Part shown: positions 1 to 7,030 of the stretch, one piece after another | Layout: each line of letters begins with the position of its first letter | Numbering within the stretch: position 1 is the first letter of the stretch | NCBI GenBank assembly: GCA_002339125.1 | Contig: DDJQ01000085.1 | Coordinates: forward strand, 1 to 10,761 | DNA length: 10,761 nt | Direction: 5' to 3' | Origin: Alteromonadaceae bacterium UBA2620 | Lineage (GTDB): Bacteria > Pseudomonadota > Gammaproteobacteria > Enterobacterales > Alteromonadaceae | Position numbers and translations under genes: made by a program | Notes under the pieces: model-generated | Told to the model about the DNA's origin: nothing | What the model saw: the letters and a program-made list of their open reading frames with translations, nothing else | Database searches by the model: none

Positions 1-910
1 CCAAATCGGATTGCCTGACTTGCTGCTTAAGCTGTCTGGCGGTATGCACAATGGCTTTGTCGCCAGCACTGTGCCCAAAGGTATCGTTAATCAGTTTAAA
101 ATAGTCGATGTCGAGCATCAGAATACTGAAGGGCCGTTGATAACGCTGAAAAAGCGAGAACTGATATTCCAGTTGTGACTGAAATGCCCGGCGATTGAGT
201 AATCCGGTAAGCTGATCGTGCTCGGCCAGGTATTTCATGCGAACGATTAACCGCGAGATTGTAGTGCCCACAGCCGTGGTATTGATCAGGATAATCAGTA
301 CAACCTGCATCCATAACATCAGCGACGGATTGTAAGGCGAAAAGAATAAACTGTTTTGCGGCATGGGTACCGCAAATAACCAAAATGTAAGCTTACTGAT
401 CACCATTGTGATGATCAGCGCGTCTGCGAGACATAAAATGCTGGCAATACTGGCAGAAAACGCCGCATGCAGAGCGTTAAATTTCATTTTGAGGGTAGCC
501 AGCATCACCACAATAACCATAACTAAACTCAGTACGGCCACCGTTTCAGGCCTTATCCAGCCTGCTAAAAACAGGACATACGCCACACTCACCAGAATAA
601 TCATCGAGCTAAACCATTTAGGATCTATGGTTAATCGAAACAGGTGTCGAAGTGCAAGGTTATAGATAATAAATGAAATCAGTAATATGATATCGGCAAT
701 CACCCACAAAAAAAGTGTGGGATTGTCGGGATGACGAAAGTCGAGTAACAGTGCCAGCGCAAATAGCAGGTTGGCCAGGGCAAATCGGATACTGCTGTTG
801 TGGTACAACTGCAATGGTTTGGCAATAACTATCCAGCCAATACTGAACAGCAGAGTCAGTAAGATATTGACTTTGTTTAACTCGATACTGGTTGAAAGGA
901 GAGTATCCAT
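1..910 (-). CDS. Membrane-anchored diguanylate cyclase (GGDEF), 3'-truncated by window edge
   Basis: Reading the minus strand from an ATG at 910 gives 303 open codons running off the window start. Residues about 14-217 are very hydrophobic with roughly seven predicted membrane helices and match no sensor domain I can name. A GGDEF domain follows: DQLTGLLNRR at 232-241, then the metal-binding strand LDIDYFKLIND at 266-276 and FGHSAGD at 278-284. The GGDEF signature loop itself lies beyond the edge, so catalytic competence cannot be judged. The family condenses two GTP into cyclic di-GMP at the inner membrane, usually controlling motility or biofilm. An in-frame ATG at 967 is an alternative start; neither has a strong ribosome site. 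I prefer 910 because a TATGAT-like minus-strand -10 falls near 967. The gene is divergent from the prenyltransferase, with 98 nt between starts. Confidence 0.9.
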   Translation of the reverse strand, partial: MDTLLSTSIELNKVNILLTLLFSIGWIVIAKPLQLYHNSSIRFALANLLFALALLLDFRHPDNPTLFLWVIADIILLISFIIYNLALRHLFRLTIDPKWFSSMIILVSVAYVLFLAGWIRPETVAVLSLVMVIVVMLATLKMKFNALHAAFSASIASILCLADALIITMVISKLTFWLFAVPMPQNSLFFSPYNPSLMLWMQVVLIILINTTAVGTTISRLIVRMKYLAEHDQLTGLLNRRAFQSQLEYQFSLFQRYQRPFSILMLDIDYFKLINDTFGHSAGDKAIVHTARQLKQQVRQSDL

Positions 911-1008
911 CAAAATGCCATCAGCTCGACATACCTTAAGTTTAGCGCAACTATCGTTATTTATCATAGAAGCAGATCATTAACCAATCGACTGCACAGG
1001 AGCAGGGA

Positions 1009-1914
1009 ATGAGCGTTCTATCTACCGTTGTTAAAACCATGCGTCCCCCGTTTTTATTGCTGGTAGTGAGTTGTCTGACACTCAGCTTTGGCTTTGTTAA
1101 CTTTTTAAATATAGACGGTTCCTGGTTTTTATTTAGTTTAATCGTCGTTTGTGGCCTGTGTGCTCACATCGCCGTGAATATGCTGAACGAATATGTGGAT
1201 TGCACCAGCAAACTGGACTTTGCTACTAACCGCACGCCCTTCAGCGGCGGTAGCGGGGCTCTGGTAAACCAACCTTCCGTAGCCGGGCTGGTTAAATACA
1301 TCGGGATTGCTTTTGTGCTGCTCACCATTGTGTCGGGCATTATGGTGCTGCGCCACTCGCCCGAAGCCTGGAGGTCATTATTTGCCATGGGCGTACTGGG
1401 TGTTGTGATTATGGTGAGCTATACGCCGGTGCTTAATCGCTATCCCTGGCTGTGTCTGGTGGCACCAGGTTTGGGGTTTGGTGTGCTGATGTCTTATGGC
1501 AGTTACGTGGCGGTTAGCGGCTCACATAATTTAACTATGCTGCTGTTGGCGTTGATCCCCACACTGCTAACTAACAATCTGTTGTTACTCAATCAATTTC
1601 CGGATGCTGCCAGTGACGCAGAGCATGGCCGCAACCATGTGCTGATTGAATACGGTTATGCATTTTCTGCCAGGCTTTACTTAGCTCAGTGGCTGCTCAC
1701 CATTCTGGTAGTTATATTAACCGTTGTAGTTTTTAGTCTGCCCTGGTACAGCCTTGTTTGCTTATTACCTATGCTGCCAGGCTGGCGAATCTATCAACAA
1801 GCCAAACAGTTTGAACAGCCCGATAAAGGCTTTGTGGCGGCAATGGGTCAGAATGTAATGATGACCCTGGCAACGCCATTATTATTAGGAGTGGTATTGT
1901 GTGTGGCCGGTTAA
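1009..1914 (+). CDS. UbiA/MenA-type polyprenyltransferase
   Basis: This 301-residue integral membrane protein has the two aspartate-rich motifs of the UbiA superfamily. The first is NEYVDCTSKLD at 60-70, followed by the arginine and SGGSGAL stretch (75-85) typical of MenA-like members. The second is NQFPDAASDAEHG at 195-207. These aspartates bind magnesium-pyrophosphate of an isoprenyl diphosphate, which is transferred to an aromatic acceptor. The remainder is about eight or nine hydrophobic helices, and the length is normal for the family. MenA (1,4-dihydroxy-2-naphthoate prenyltransferase) is the closest recognisable relative, but no other menaquinone gene is nearby, so the acceptor is unknown. 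A strong AGGAGCAGGG ribosome site (999-1008) sets the ATG. The 3' end overlaps the SRAP gene by 16 nt, implying co-transcription. Confidence 0.85.
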   Translation: MSVLSTVVKTMRPPFLLLVVSCLTLSFGFVNFLNIDGSWFLFSLIVVCGLCAHIAVNMLNEYVDCTSKLDFATNRTPFSGGSGALVNQPSVAGLVKYIGIAFVLLTIVSGIMVLRHSPEAWRSLFAMGVLGVVIMVSYTPVLNRYPWLCLVAPGLGFGVLMSYGSYVAVSGSHNLTMLLLALIPTLLTNNLLLLNQFPDAASDAEHGRNHVLIEYGYAFSARLYLAQWLLTILVVILTVVVFSLPWYSLVCLLPMLPGWRIYQQAKQFEQPDKGFVAAMGQNVMMTLATPLLLGVVLCVAG

Positions 1915-2615
1915 ACGTTACCGATAGCCCGGGTGTCAGGCAATTGTGCGACCAGCTGGAAATTAGCTTCTGGCCGGAAGAGGGTATGCGATTCAGCCGT
2001 TTTGTACGCGCCACTGAAAGAGTAACCATTGTGCTCGAACAACAGGGAAAAAGGGTAGCGCGAAATGCCATCTGGTGGTTGCTGCTGGAGCCGGAACACA
2101 GCACCGGTATTATGCATTTTAAGCCGTCACGTTATACTTCTTTCAATACCCGTTATGACAAGCTCAATGTGCCTCGTAGCGCGGGATATCACTCCTTTCG
2201 ACAGCATCGTTGTGTTATTCCGGTCGCTGGTTTTGGTGAGTCGCAAAAAATCGGCAGTAAAATGACCTACCACGATATGATTGCCGAACCTGATGCACAG
2301 CTTGCCATGGGTGGCCTGTATCGTGAATGGCACGGTCATGACAGTCACGGTAACGAGTTTGTAGAAACCTCGTGCTCGGTTGTTACCTTACCGCCACACG
2401 AAAAATTAATGGATGTGCATCAAAAGTCTACGCCATTAATGTTATCGCTTAAAGATAACAGCTTGCAGCGGTGGCTGGATGCAGAAACTACTGAGCCACA
2501 GGCGCTTGAAGATTTATTAATACCAAAAATACGCCATCAGTTTAAGGTACAGCCCATTAATAAGCCTTCACTCTATCAGCCTGCCGGAGAGTCATTTGTT
2601 CTTGAACCGGACTAA
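1899..2615 (+). CDS. SRAP/YedK-HMCES family protein (SOS response-associated), divergent
   Basis: The 238-residue protein begins MCGR. After Met removal Cys2 becomes the N-terminal residue that, in SRAP proteins, forms a thiazolidine crosslink with abasic sites in single-stranded DNA. This requirement fixes the GTG at 1899 as start, supported by AGGAG about 8 nt upstream. Other expected residues can be placed: Asn83 in FNTRYDKL (usual NARAE), Glu114 in HRCVIPVAGFGES (usual RCLxPxxGFYEW), MGGLYREW at 137-144 and His174 in DVHQKSTPLML (usual iHxRMPvil). The active-site set is therefore kept, while the surrounding motifs are unusually diverged: FYEW has become FGES and the RMP is replaced. The role inferred from the family is abasic-site shielding. 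The gene overlaps the prenyltransferase by 16 nt and is probably translationally coupled to it; no LexA box is evident near it. Confidence 0.9.
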   Translation: MCGRLNVTDSPGVRQLCDQLEISFWPEEGMRFSRFVRATERVTIVLEQQGKRVARNAIWWLLLEPEHSTGIMHFKPSRYTSFNTRYDKLNVPRSAGYHSFRQHRCVIPVAGFGESQKIGSKMTYHDMIAEPDAQLAMGGLYREWHGHDSHGNEFVETSCSVVTLPPHEKLMDVHQKSTPLMLSLKDNSLQRWLDAETTEPQALEDLLIPKIRHQFKVQPINKPSLYQPAGESFVLEPD

Positions 2616-2742
2616 TCAACAAAAGAAATCAGGCAAATCGGGCTAAAAGAAACCAGTTCTTTGAGTTAGGTTGATGTTCTGATTTGGATAAAGGGTAACG
2701 GGCTTTCATCGGTTTAGCGAGATTAAAAGGGTTGGTAACTTA

Positions 2743-3045
2743 GTGGCACTAGAGGGAGTTGCAGACTTAATAGAGGTAGTGGCCAGATTTATCGGGCGAC
2801 TCATCACCGAAGTGTTGATCGAATTTCTATGCAAAGGAATGGGTTATCTTATCTGCCGCAAATTTAATGAAGACATAGATCCAGATGGTTTCATTGTGCT
2901 CATTGTTGGTTTGTTATTTTGGGTAATCGTTATAGTTTCGGCAGTCCTAATCTATGACACCTTGGTCCAACAAATAGCAATTGATAAGTGCCTGGATAGC
3001 GGCGGTAGCTTCAACCATCAGGTAAAAGAGTGTTGCTATGAGTAA
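2743..3045 (+). CDS. Small membrane protein with C-terminal CLDSGG cysteine tail
   Basis: I do not recognise a named family. The 100-residue product has an amphipathic, hydrophobic first third (1-36, with Cys30 and Cys38), one clear membrane span at about 49-71 and a short C-terminal tail, CLDSGGSFN at 83-91 ending ECCYE. Tails of the type CLDxGG...C recur, to my recollection, in small uncharacterised proteobacterial proteins, which argues that this is a real gene. The start is GTG, with AAAAGGG (2725-2731) 11 nt upstream; no in-frame ATG lies nearby upstream. The 127-nt gap from the SRAP gene leaves room for its own promoter, although I see only weak hexamers. The next membrane gene begins 14 nt after the stop, so the two likely form an operon. 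Function unknown. Confidence 0.7.
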   Translation: MALEGVADLIEVVARFIGRLITEVLIEFLCKGMGYLICRKFNEDIDPDGFIVLIVGLLFWVIVIVSAVLIYDTLVQQIAIDKCLDSGGSFNHQVKECCYE

Positions 3046-3059
3046 AGAACGTAATTGGA

Positions 3060-3494
3060 ATGGATATGACTCATAATTTTAAAATAACACTTCATGGCTT
3101 TATTACCCTAATTGCCGGGTGTGTTTTCATTTATCTGGCAATGTTGCTTCATGGGGTTGGTGCAGCTATTTATGTTCCGGAGTCAGTTCTCAGGCCCATG
3201 TATATGTTTTCTCCAACCTTTGCCTTATTTCTCGTAACCTTAGCTACCGTCGGTATACCGATGGCAATCTGCTTCGGCATGTATGCATGGCTCTTAAAAA
3301 TATTCATAAAAACTATTGATTATTATTTAATAGCGGTTCCGTATTTGGTGTTTTTAGTGTCTGGATTATTGCAGCATGAAGTGTCGGGTAACGATTATGG
3401 CTTTTCCATATCACAAGGCATCGCTAATAATTTGCCACTCTTGCTATGTGTTTACTTGTTTGGTAAATCAGGTGAAAAACGTAGCGGTGCGTAA
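3060..3494 (+). CDS. Hypothetical four-span membrane protein
   Basis: This 144-residue protein is dominated by hydrophobic segments at about 10-34, 52-78, 88-104 and 122-135, with a short basic C-terminal tail (GKSGEKRSGA). A polar loop around 105-120 (QHEVSGNDYGFSISQG) separates the last two spans. No catalytic or transport motif stands out and I cannot assign a family. Two ATGs compete: 3060, and 3066, the latter with GGA at a better distance. Neither has a strong ribosome site. A 12-codon reading frame (3038-3076) starts inside the preceding gene's last codons and ends past this start, which could couple translation of the two. Local composition is AT-rich compared with the SRAP and prenyltransferase genes. 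Confidence 0.7.
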   Translation: MDMTHNFKITLHGFITLIAGCVFIYLAMLLHGVGAAIYVPESVLRPMYMFSPTFALFLVTLATVGIPMAICFGMYAWLLKIFIKTIDYYLIAVPYLVFLVSGLLQHEVSGNDYGFSISQGIANNLPLLLCVYLFGKSGEKRSGA

Positions 3495-3538
3495 GAAGGC
3501 CCTGAAGGCACAACTGTTCTGATAATGCCGGTTTAACG

Positions 3539-3907
3539 ATGAGATTAAAATGCTGTGGTAAATATAAAAACGGGAAGTTTTCAGATTCGGTCAGTTTGCT
3601 GGACATGTTTGGGCTGACTATTCTGCTAGCGTTTTACCTGTTTGCCATTTGTGCAATTAGCATTGTTGTGGGAAGTCTTTTTTATTCAATCTTCATGGCC
3701 TTTTTTGAGTTTGGCCAATTCAGGTTTTTGTTAGAGTTTGGCGTAGAGTTCGCGCTTTTTATCGTGTTTTTAATAAAGTCACTGAGAAAGTTTCTGCATG
3801 CTTGCAGTTATTTGCTCAACTACAGGGTAACCATCAGACAGAGATGTTCGGTATGTGGCAGCGCCAATACCTTGCTGGATGTGCCGAAAAATACCGACCC
3901 GTTTTAG
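3539..3907 (+). CDS. Small membrane protein with terminal cysteine pairs (possible zinc-binding)
   Basis: No family is recognised. The 122-residue product carries Cys5-Cys6 near the N-terminus (LKCCGKYKNGK), two hydrophobic spans at about 24-57 and 62-82, and a C-terminal CSVCGS knuckle with Cys103 and Cys106. With two membrane spans both termini would face the same side, so the two cysteine pairs could together form one four-cysteine metal site; this is inference from spacing alone. Additional Cys38 and Cys89 lie in or at the edge of the membrane. The ATG at 3539 has no obvious ribosome site, so the start is uncertain. The gene is 44 nt downstream of the previous one and its base composition is similarly AT-rich. 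Confidence 0.65.
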   Translation: MRLKCCGKYKNGKFSDSVSLLDMFGLTILLAFYLFAICAISIVVGSLFYSIFMAFFEFGQFRFLLEFGVEFALFIVFLIKSLRKFLHACSYLLNYRVTIRQRCSVCGSANTLLDVPKNTDPF

Positions 3908-3999
3908 CGGATTTAATTTCGGAGTATATAACTAAGAAAAGCAACATTCCGAGCGATGCTTCGGCTCATTCATAACGGTAGTTAAGCTCACTACAACGT

Positions 4000-4293
4000 T
4001 TGCTTCACAGGGATTTTATATCAAAAGTTATATTAAAGGGGTTTATTTTAGTGCCTGCGTCAGAGCTTGAAGTGGTAAAGCAGGCGTTGGTAAAGCATAA
4101 ACAGCTAACGCTGGATGAGCCTGGCTGCATTACCTTTAAAGTTGTTGAAAATAAAAAGGATCCGCTTCGTTTTGATGTTTATGAAGAGTTCACGATTCAA
4201 AGCGCTTTTGAGCAACATCAGCAAAGGGTAAGAGATTCTGACTGGGGCAAGGTTACCGTGAATGTAGAACGTCATTACCAAATTTTTAAATAA
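4000..4293 (+). CDS. Antibiotic biosynthesis monooxygenase (ABM) domain protein, YgiN-like
   Basis: The 97-residue protein is the length of a single ABM domain, a dimeric alpha+beta barrel. Visible elements in order: first beta strand KVILKGFILV (9-18), helix to about 36, EPGCITFKV (40-48), RFDVYEEF (57-64), the helix SAFEQHQQ (68-75) and a final strand ending ERHYQIF. These match the quinol monooxygenase/YgiN-like group in layout. Such proteins oxidise quinols or other aromatics without cofactor, or simply bind small ligands; the substrate here is unknown. The only non-AUU/AUA start that keeps the first strand is TTG 4000, which lacks a ribosome site. A GTG at 4051 has AAAGGGG at a good distance but would delete that strand, so I keep TTG with reservations. 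Confidence 0.8.
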   Translation: MLHRDFISKVILKGFILVPASELEVVKQALVKHKQLTLDEPGCITFKVVENKKDPLRFDVYEEFTIQSAFEQHQQRVRDSDWGKVTVNVERHYQIFK

Positions 4294-4603
4294 ACTGTGG
4301 TTGCTTCATTTTCCTGGCAACCGCTCTAAACCATCGCCACTATCTTCCAGAGGGTATCAATAAACCTCTACATAACAACATTTTGTAAGAATTCTTGTGG
4401 TCTTCACCCAGCACAATAAAAAGTTGATATAGTCTGTTGAAATATTCATGTTACTCAGCCTGTCTTTATTACTACAGAGGCTGAACGTTCTGCCTGCGGC
4501 GAGGCACCTGAGAGTCTTAAATTTTATTGCGCGCTTCATAGCGTGATGATGTCATGCCATTTTCATAGCAGGTCAGGGAGTGTATTTTTCAAAGGAGTTT
4601 TAA
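4294..4603 (+). other. 310-nt intergenic region between the ABM gene and the hydrolase
   Basis: No convincing gene lies here. It holds an imperfect hairpin just after the ABM stop (4297-4324) and a short perfect one, TGCCT/AGGCA around a GCGGCG loop (4491-4506). A 32-codon frame from ATG 4448 to TGA 4546 encodes a hydrophobic, arginine-containing peptide but has no ribosome site. A 60-codon minus-strand frame over the same stretch shows no recognisable protein character. The right end carries the strong AAAGGAG ribosome site of the hydrolase. A promoter for the hydrolase is expected here, but I cannot pick a confident one. Confidence 0.5.
4297..4324 (+). terminator. Weak hairpin after ABM gene, possible terminator
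   Basis: GTGGTTGC (4297-4304) pairs with GCAACCGC (4317-4324), including one G-U pair, around a 12-nt loop starting 4 nt after the stop codon. No T-run follows, so it may be only an mRNA 3' end stabiliser or chance. Confidence 0.22.
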
Positions 4604-5515
4604 GTGAGAGTCTTCAAATGGCTGGTGTCGTCTGTACTTTTGATTACCGTTGTTATTGTGGCCGTTGGCTACCTGTATCTGTACATCCTTCCCACCGGAC
4701 CTGAAAGAACCGAAGCAAAACCTTTTGCCACAGGTAAAGACAGCTTTGTCATTAACGCCTATCAACATACCGATCGTAAAACCATCAGAGTCTGGACATA
4801 CAAACCAGCAAAGTGGACCCCTGCAGATCCGGTACTCTTTGTTATGCATGGCATGGGCAGAAATGCGGAGGATTATCTTGATGCATGGACAGAGCTTGCC
4901 GAGCAAAAAGGAATAATGCTGGTTGCTCCCGAATTTGCCAGTAAGTTCTATCGGGTCATTACGAATGACTATCAGGAAGGTAATTTAGAGAGTTATTTTG
5001 GGTGGCAAAATCCCGAAAGTGAGTGGGCTTTTACCGTGGTGGAAAATATTTTTGACCATGTGAATAACGTAAACGGGCTTTCTCTTGATGGTTACCATAT
5101 CTTCGGGCATTCGGCCGGCGGTCAGTTTGTTCAGCGCATGGTGGCAATGAAGCCGAAATCCCGTATTAAAAAAGCCATAGCAGCCAACGCCGGCACGTAT
5201 TCGTTTATGGATGAAATGGTGGCTTACCCTTACGGACTGGGTGACGTTAATTATAATCTGCAGGGGTCTTTTGCTAAACATCTGGTGGTACTGCTTGGTG
5301 AGCTGGATAACAATGCCCAACAAGGGCGGCTGGACCAAACCGAAATGGCTATGGAGCAGGGGTCTAATCGATTGGAGCGGGGCTCAAACTTTTTTGCAGC
5401 GTCTAAAACCGTAGCAGAGGATAACGGCTTTAATTTTAACTGGCAGATACAGGTTGTGCCTGATGTTGGCCATGAGTATAAACGGATGTCTGAGGCGGCG
5501 GCAAAGCTTCTTTGA
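4604..5515 (+). CDS. Signal-anchored alpha/beta hydrolase (esterase/depolymerase-like)
   Basis: This is a 303-residue alpha/beta-hydrolase. Residues 1-28 form a signal peptide or membrane anchor (basic MRVFK then a hydrophobic stretch), placing the enzyme in the periplasm or on the periplasmic face. The oxyanion region HGMGRN is at 82-87, the nucleophile elbow GHSAGG puts Ser170 at its centre, the acid is most likely Asp235 in LLGELDN, and the catalytic His is His290 in DVGHEY. The overall plan resembles the esterase/polyhydroxybutyrate-depolymerase (LpqC-like) group, which cleaves esters such as hydroxyalkanoates or feruloyl esters; the actual substrate is unknown. GTG is the start, with AAAGGAG (4591-4597) 6 nt upstream, a strong site. 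A kinase gene follows 47 nt downstream and may share its transcript. Confidence 0.9.
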   Translation: MRVFKWLVSSVLLITVVIVAVGYLYLYILPTGPERTEAKPFATGKDSFVINAYQHTDRKTIRVWTYKPAKWTPADPVLFVMHGMGRNAEDYLDAWTELAEQKGIMLVAPEFASKFYRVITNDYQEGNLESYFGWQNPESEWAFTVVENIFDHVNNVNGLSLDGYHIFGHSAGGQFVQRMVAMKPKSRIKKAIAANAGTYSFMDEMVAYPYGLGDVNYNLQGSFAKHLVVLLGELDNNAQQGRLDQTEMAMEQGSNRLERGSNFFAASKTVAEDNGFNFNWQIQVVPDVGHEYKRMSEAAAKLL

Positions 5516-5562
5516 TTAAGGATTGATAAGGCGCTCAGCCGCTGGCAACTGATGGAGAAAAC

Positions 5563-6051
5563 ATGAGTAATCCGGGCAAGCTATTCTTTTTCTGCGGCAA
5601 AATGGGCGCGGGTAAATCCACCCGTTCCGGACTTGTTGCGCAAGACAATAACGCGCTGGTGATTGCAGAAGATGATTGGCTCACAGCGCATTACCCTGGG
5701 CTGATCCAAACCTTTGACGATTACATCAAATATTCAGCACTTATCCGGCCGTTTATTAAAAGCCATGTACAGGGCTTACTTAACATCGGCGTGAATGTTG
5801 TGATGGATTTTCCTGCCAACACTGTAAAACAAAGAGCCTGGTTCACATCGCTGTGTACTGAGACGCACAGTAAACACGAACTCTGGTATTTAGATGTTTC
5901 TGATGAACAGTGTTTAGCTCAAATTGCTCAACGTCGCGTTGAACAGCCGCAAAGAGCTAAATTTGATACAGAAGCGGTATTTCACCAGGTCACCCGATAC
6001 TCTGAAGCACCAACTGGCAGCGAGAATCTCAATATAGTTCGCGTGACATGA
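5563..6051 (+). CDS. AAA_33-type P-loop kinase
   Basis: The 162-residue protein is a minimal P-loop ATPase/kinase. The Walker A loop GKMGAGKST spans 12-20, with Lys18 and Ser19/Thr20 for ATP and magnesium. EDDWL at 36-40 follows the second strand, where related small-molecule kinases keep a catalytic Asp. NVVMDFPANTVKQR (78-91) is a Walker-B-like strand. The arginine-rich segment QRRVEQPQR (123-131) is where the lid binds phosphate. This plan matches the AAA_33 group, relatives of chloramphenicol phosphotransferase and zeta toxins, which phosphorylate small molecules or nucleotides. The phosphate acceptor cannot be predicted. The ATG at 5563 has a GGAG ribosome site. No partner antitoxin is recognisable next to it, so I do not call a toxin-antitoxin pair. 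Confidence 0.85.
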   Translation: MSNPGKLFFFCGKMGAGKSTRSGLVAQDNNALVIAEDDWLTAHYPGLIQTFDDYIKYSALIRPFIKSHVQGLLNIGVNVVMDFPANTVKQRAWFTSLCTETHSKHELWYLDVSDEQCLAQIAQRRVEQPQRAKFDTEAVFHQVTRYSEAPTGSENLNIVRVT

Positions 6052-6110
6052 TATGACTACACGTTGCCAGTTTTGTAACCCATGACGTTATCTATTTTAA
6101 GGTTTAAAAA

Positions 6111-6425
6111 ATGAATAAAATTCTGCTCGCGCTAACGCTTACATTAATTTCTTTTTCGTCTTTTTCAGCAACCAGCAGATATGACATGGTGGCGAAAGAG
6201 TATGAACAGATTGCACTTAAGCCGAACGTGGTAGAAGGGGCAAAAATGCAGGGCGTATGCCTGGTGCAGTTAAAAGAACTGACCTTCAAAAAGAAAAATG
6301 AATTTGATCCAATCTCTGAATGGGTAAACTATCGTTCGGTATCCTTACTCGAACAGTATTCTCCGTGCGAGGTGCTTATTATGTTAGAAGTGGCAAACGA
6401 TATGATCCGGGATGAAAAGCAGTAA
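6111..6425 (+). CDS. Small exported protein, unknown function
   Basis: The 104-residue precursor starts with a textbook signal peptide: MNK, a hydrophobic core to about residue 17 and a predicted signal peptidase I site after SFSA (residue 20). The mature part of about 84 residues is mainly helical in appearance and contains exactly two cysteines, Cys50 (QGVCLVQ) and Cys86 (YSPCEVL), which could form one disulfide in the periplasm. No family is recognised. AAGG 11 nt before the ATG at 6111 serves as a modest ribosome site. The gene begins 59 nt after the kinase stop and could be co-transcribed with it, but no functional tie is evident. Confidence 0.75.
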   Translation: MNKILLALTLTLISFSSFSATSRYDMVAKEYEQIALKPNVVEGAKMQGVCLVQLKELTFKKKNEFDPISEWVNYRSVSLLEQYSPCEVLIMLEVANDMIRDEKQ

Positions 6426-6473
6426 ACAGATGGTTTTACTTCTGAACAAGCGTTTACAGATTAGAAAATAACC

Positions 6474-6932
6474 GTGGAAATTGTATTAATACCGTTGGGC
6501 ATTATCGCTTTCTTCTTGTTTTTGCCTTTTGCTCTGGCTAAATGGACTGCGTCTGAAAAAACACAGAATGCGCATCTGGCTATTGGCTTTAAGTCCGTGT
6601 TGCCTCACTTAAGAAGTTTTCTTGGGATCGGCTTAATGCCATTGTTAGCCATTATCTGGAGCTACGATGCGTTTGGTAATCAGTATTTAAGTGCAGCTAT
6701 CTTCTCTGCTACATTTTATCTTCTGGTGTTTATGCATGACGAGACTAAGGCATGCTTCAAGACGTTCAGGCAGTTTCGATATCTTACCCATGGCTATGTG
6801 GTATCGGGAGCCTTGGTGTGCTTGTTTGTTTTTAATCTCTTTGGCGCTCTGATTTTAATACTCGCTTGCTTGTTTTGGTTTTGTCAGTGCTTAATATTTC
6901 TCGGCAAAAGCAGTGCAGGTGGGACAGATTAA
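6474..6932 (+). CDS. Hypothetical multi-pass membrane protein
   Basis: This 152-residue protein has hydrophobic segments at about 3-22, 48-64, 70-87 and a long one at 107-142 that may be one or two spans. The loop between the third and fourth is polar and basic (HDETKACFKTFRQFRY, 88-103), suggesting a cytoplasmic face. No motif identifies a family. The start is GTG at 6474 with only a weak AGAAAA-like ribosome site; the first membrane span begins immediately, so a start much further downstream would remove it. It lies 48 nt after the exported-protein gene in the same orientation. Confidence 0.68.
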   Translation: MEIVLIPLGIIAFFLFLPFALAKWTASEKTQNAHLAIGFKSVLPHLRSFLGIGLMPLLAIIWSYDAFGNQYLSAAIFSATFYLLVFMHDETKACFKTFRQFRYLTHGYVVSGALVCLFVFNLFGALILILACLFWFCQCLIFLGKSSAGGTD

Positions 6933-6962
6933 AGCTATCCCTGCCACCGATTTGAGATGACG

Positions 6963-6987
6963 AATAGTTAACCATCAATAGTTAACC
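6963..6987. repeat. Tandem 11-bp direct repeat AATAGTTAACC
   Basis: AATAGTTAACC occurs at 6963-6973 and exactly again at 6977-6987, a 14-bp period with an ATC spacer. Each copy contains the palindrome GTTAAC. It sits in the 98-nt gap upstream of the tautomerase gene. It may be a paired regulator site or the product of replication slippage; the sequence alone does not decide. Confidence 0.8.
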
Positions 6988-7030
6988 TGGGTCACCGGGC
7001 AAAGTGTCAGTTAGCCACTAAGGACAGGTA

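Noticed and set aside
3038..3076. 12-codon frame bridging the genes at 2743 and 3060
   Set aside because: Too short to call as a gene; it may help translational coupling but nothing else supports it.
4491..4506. Riboswitch in the leader of the hydrolase
   Set aside because: Only a 5-bp hairpin and a CTGAGAG string are present; no conserved core of a known riboswitch class can be assembled.
4357..4539. 60-residue minus-strand frame in the gap before the hydrolase
   Set aside because: No ribosome site, no recognisable domain, and it opposes the direction of all neighbours; probably chance.
5563..6425. Zeta-toxin-like toxin-antitoxin pair (kinase plus the following small protein)
   Set aside because: The small protein downstream has a signal peptide and is exported, so it cannot act as a cytoplasmic antitoxin; the kinase looks like a general AAA_33 member.
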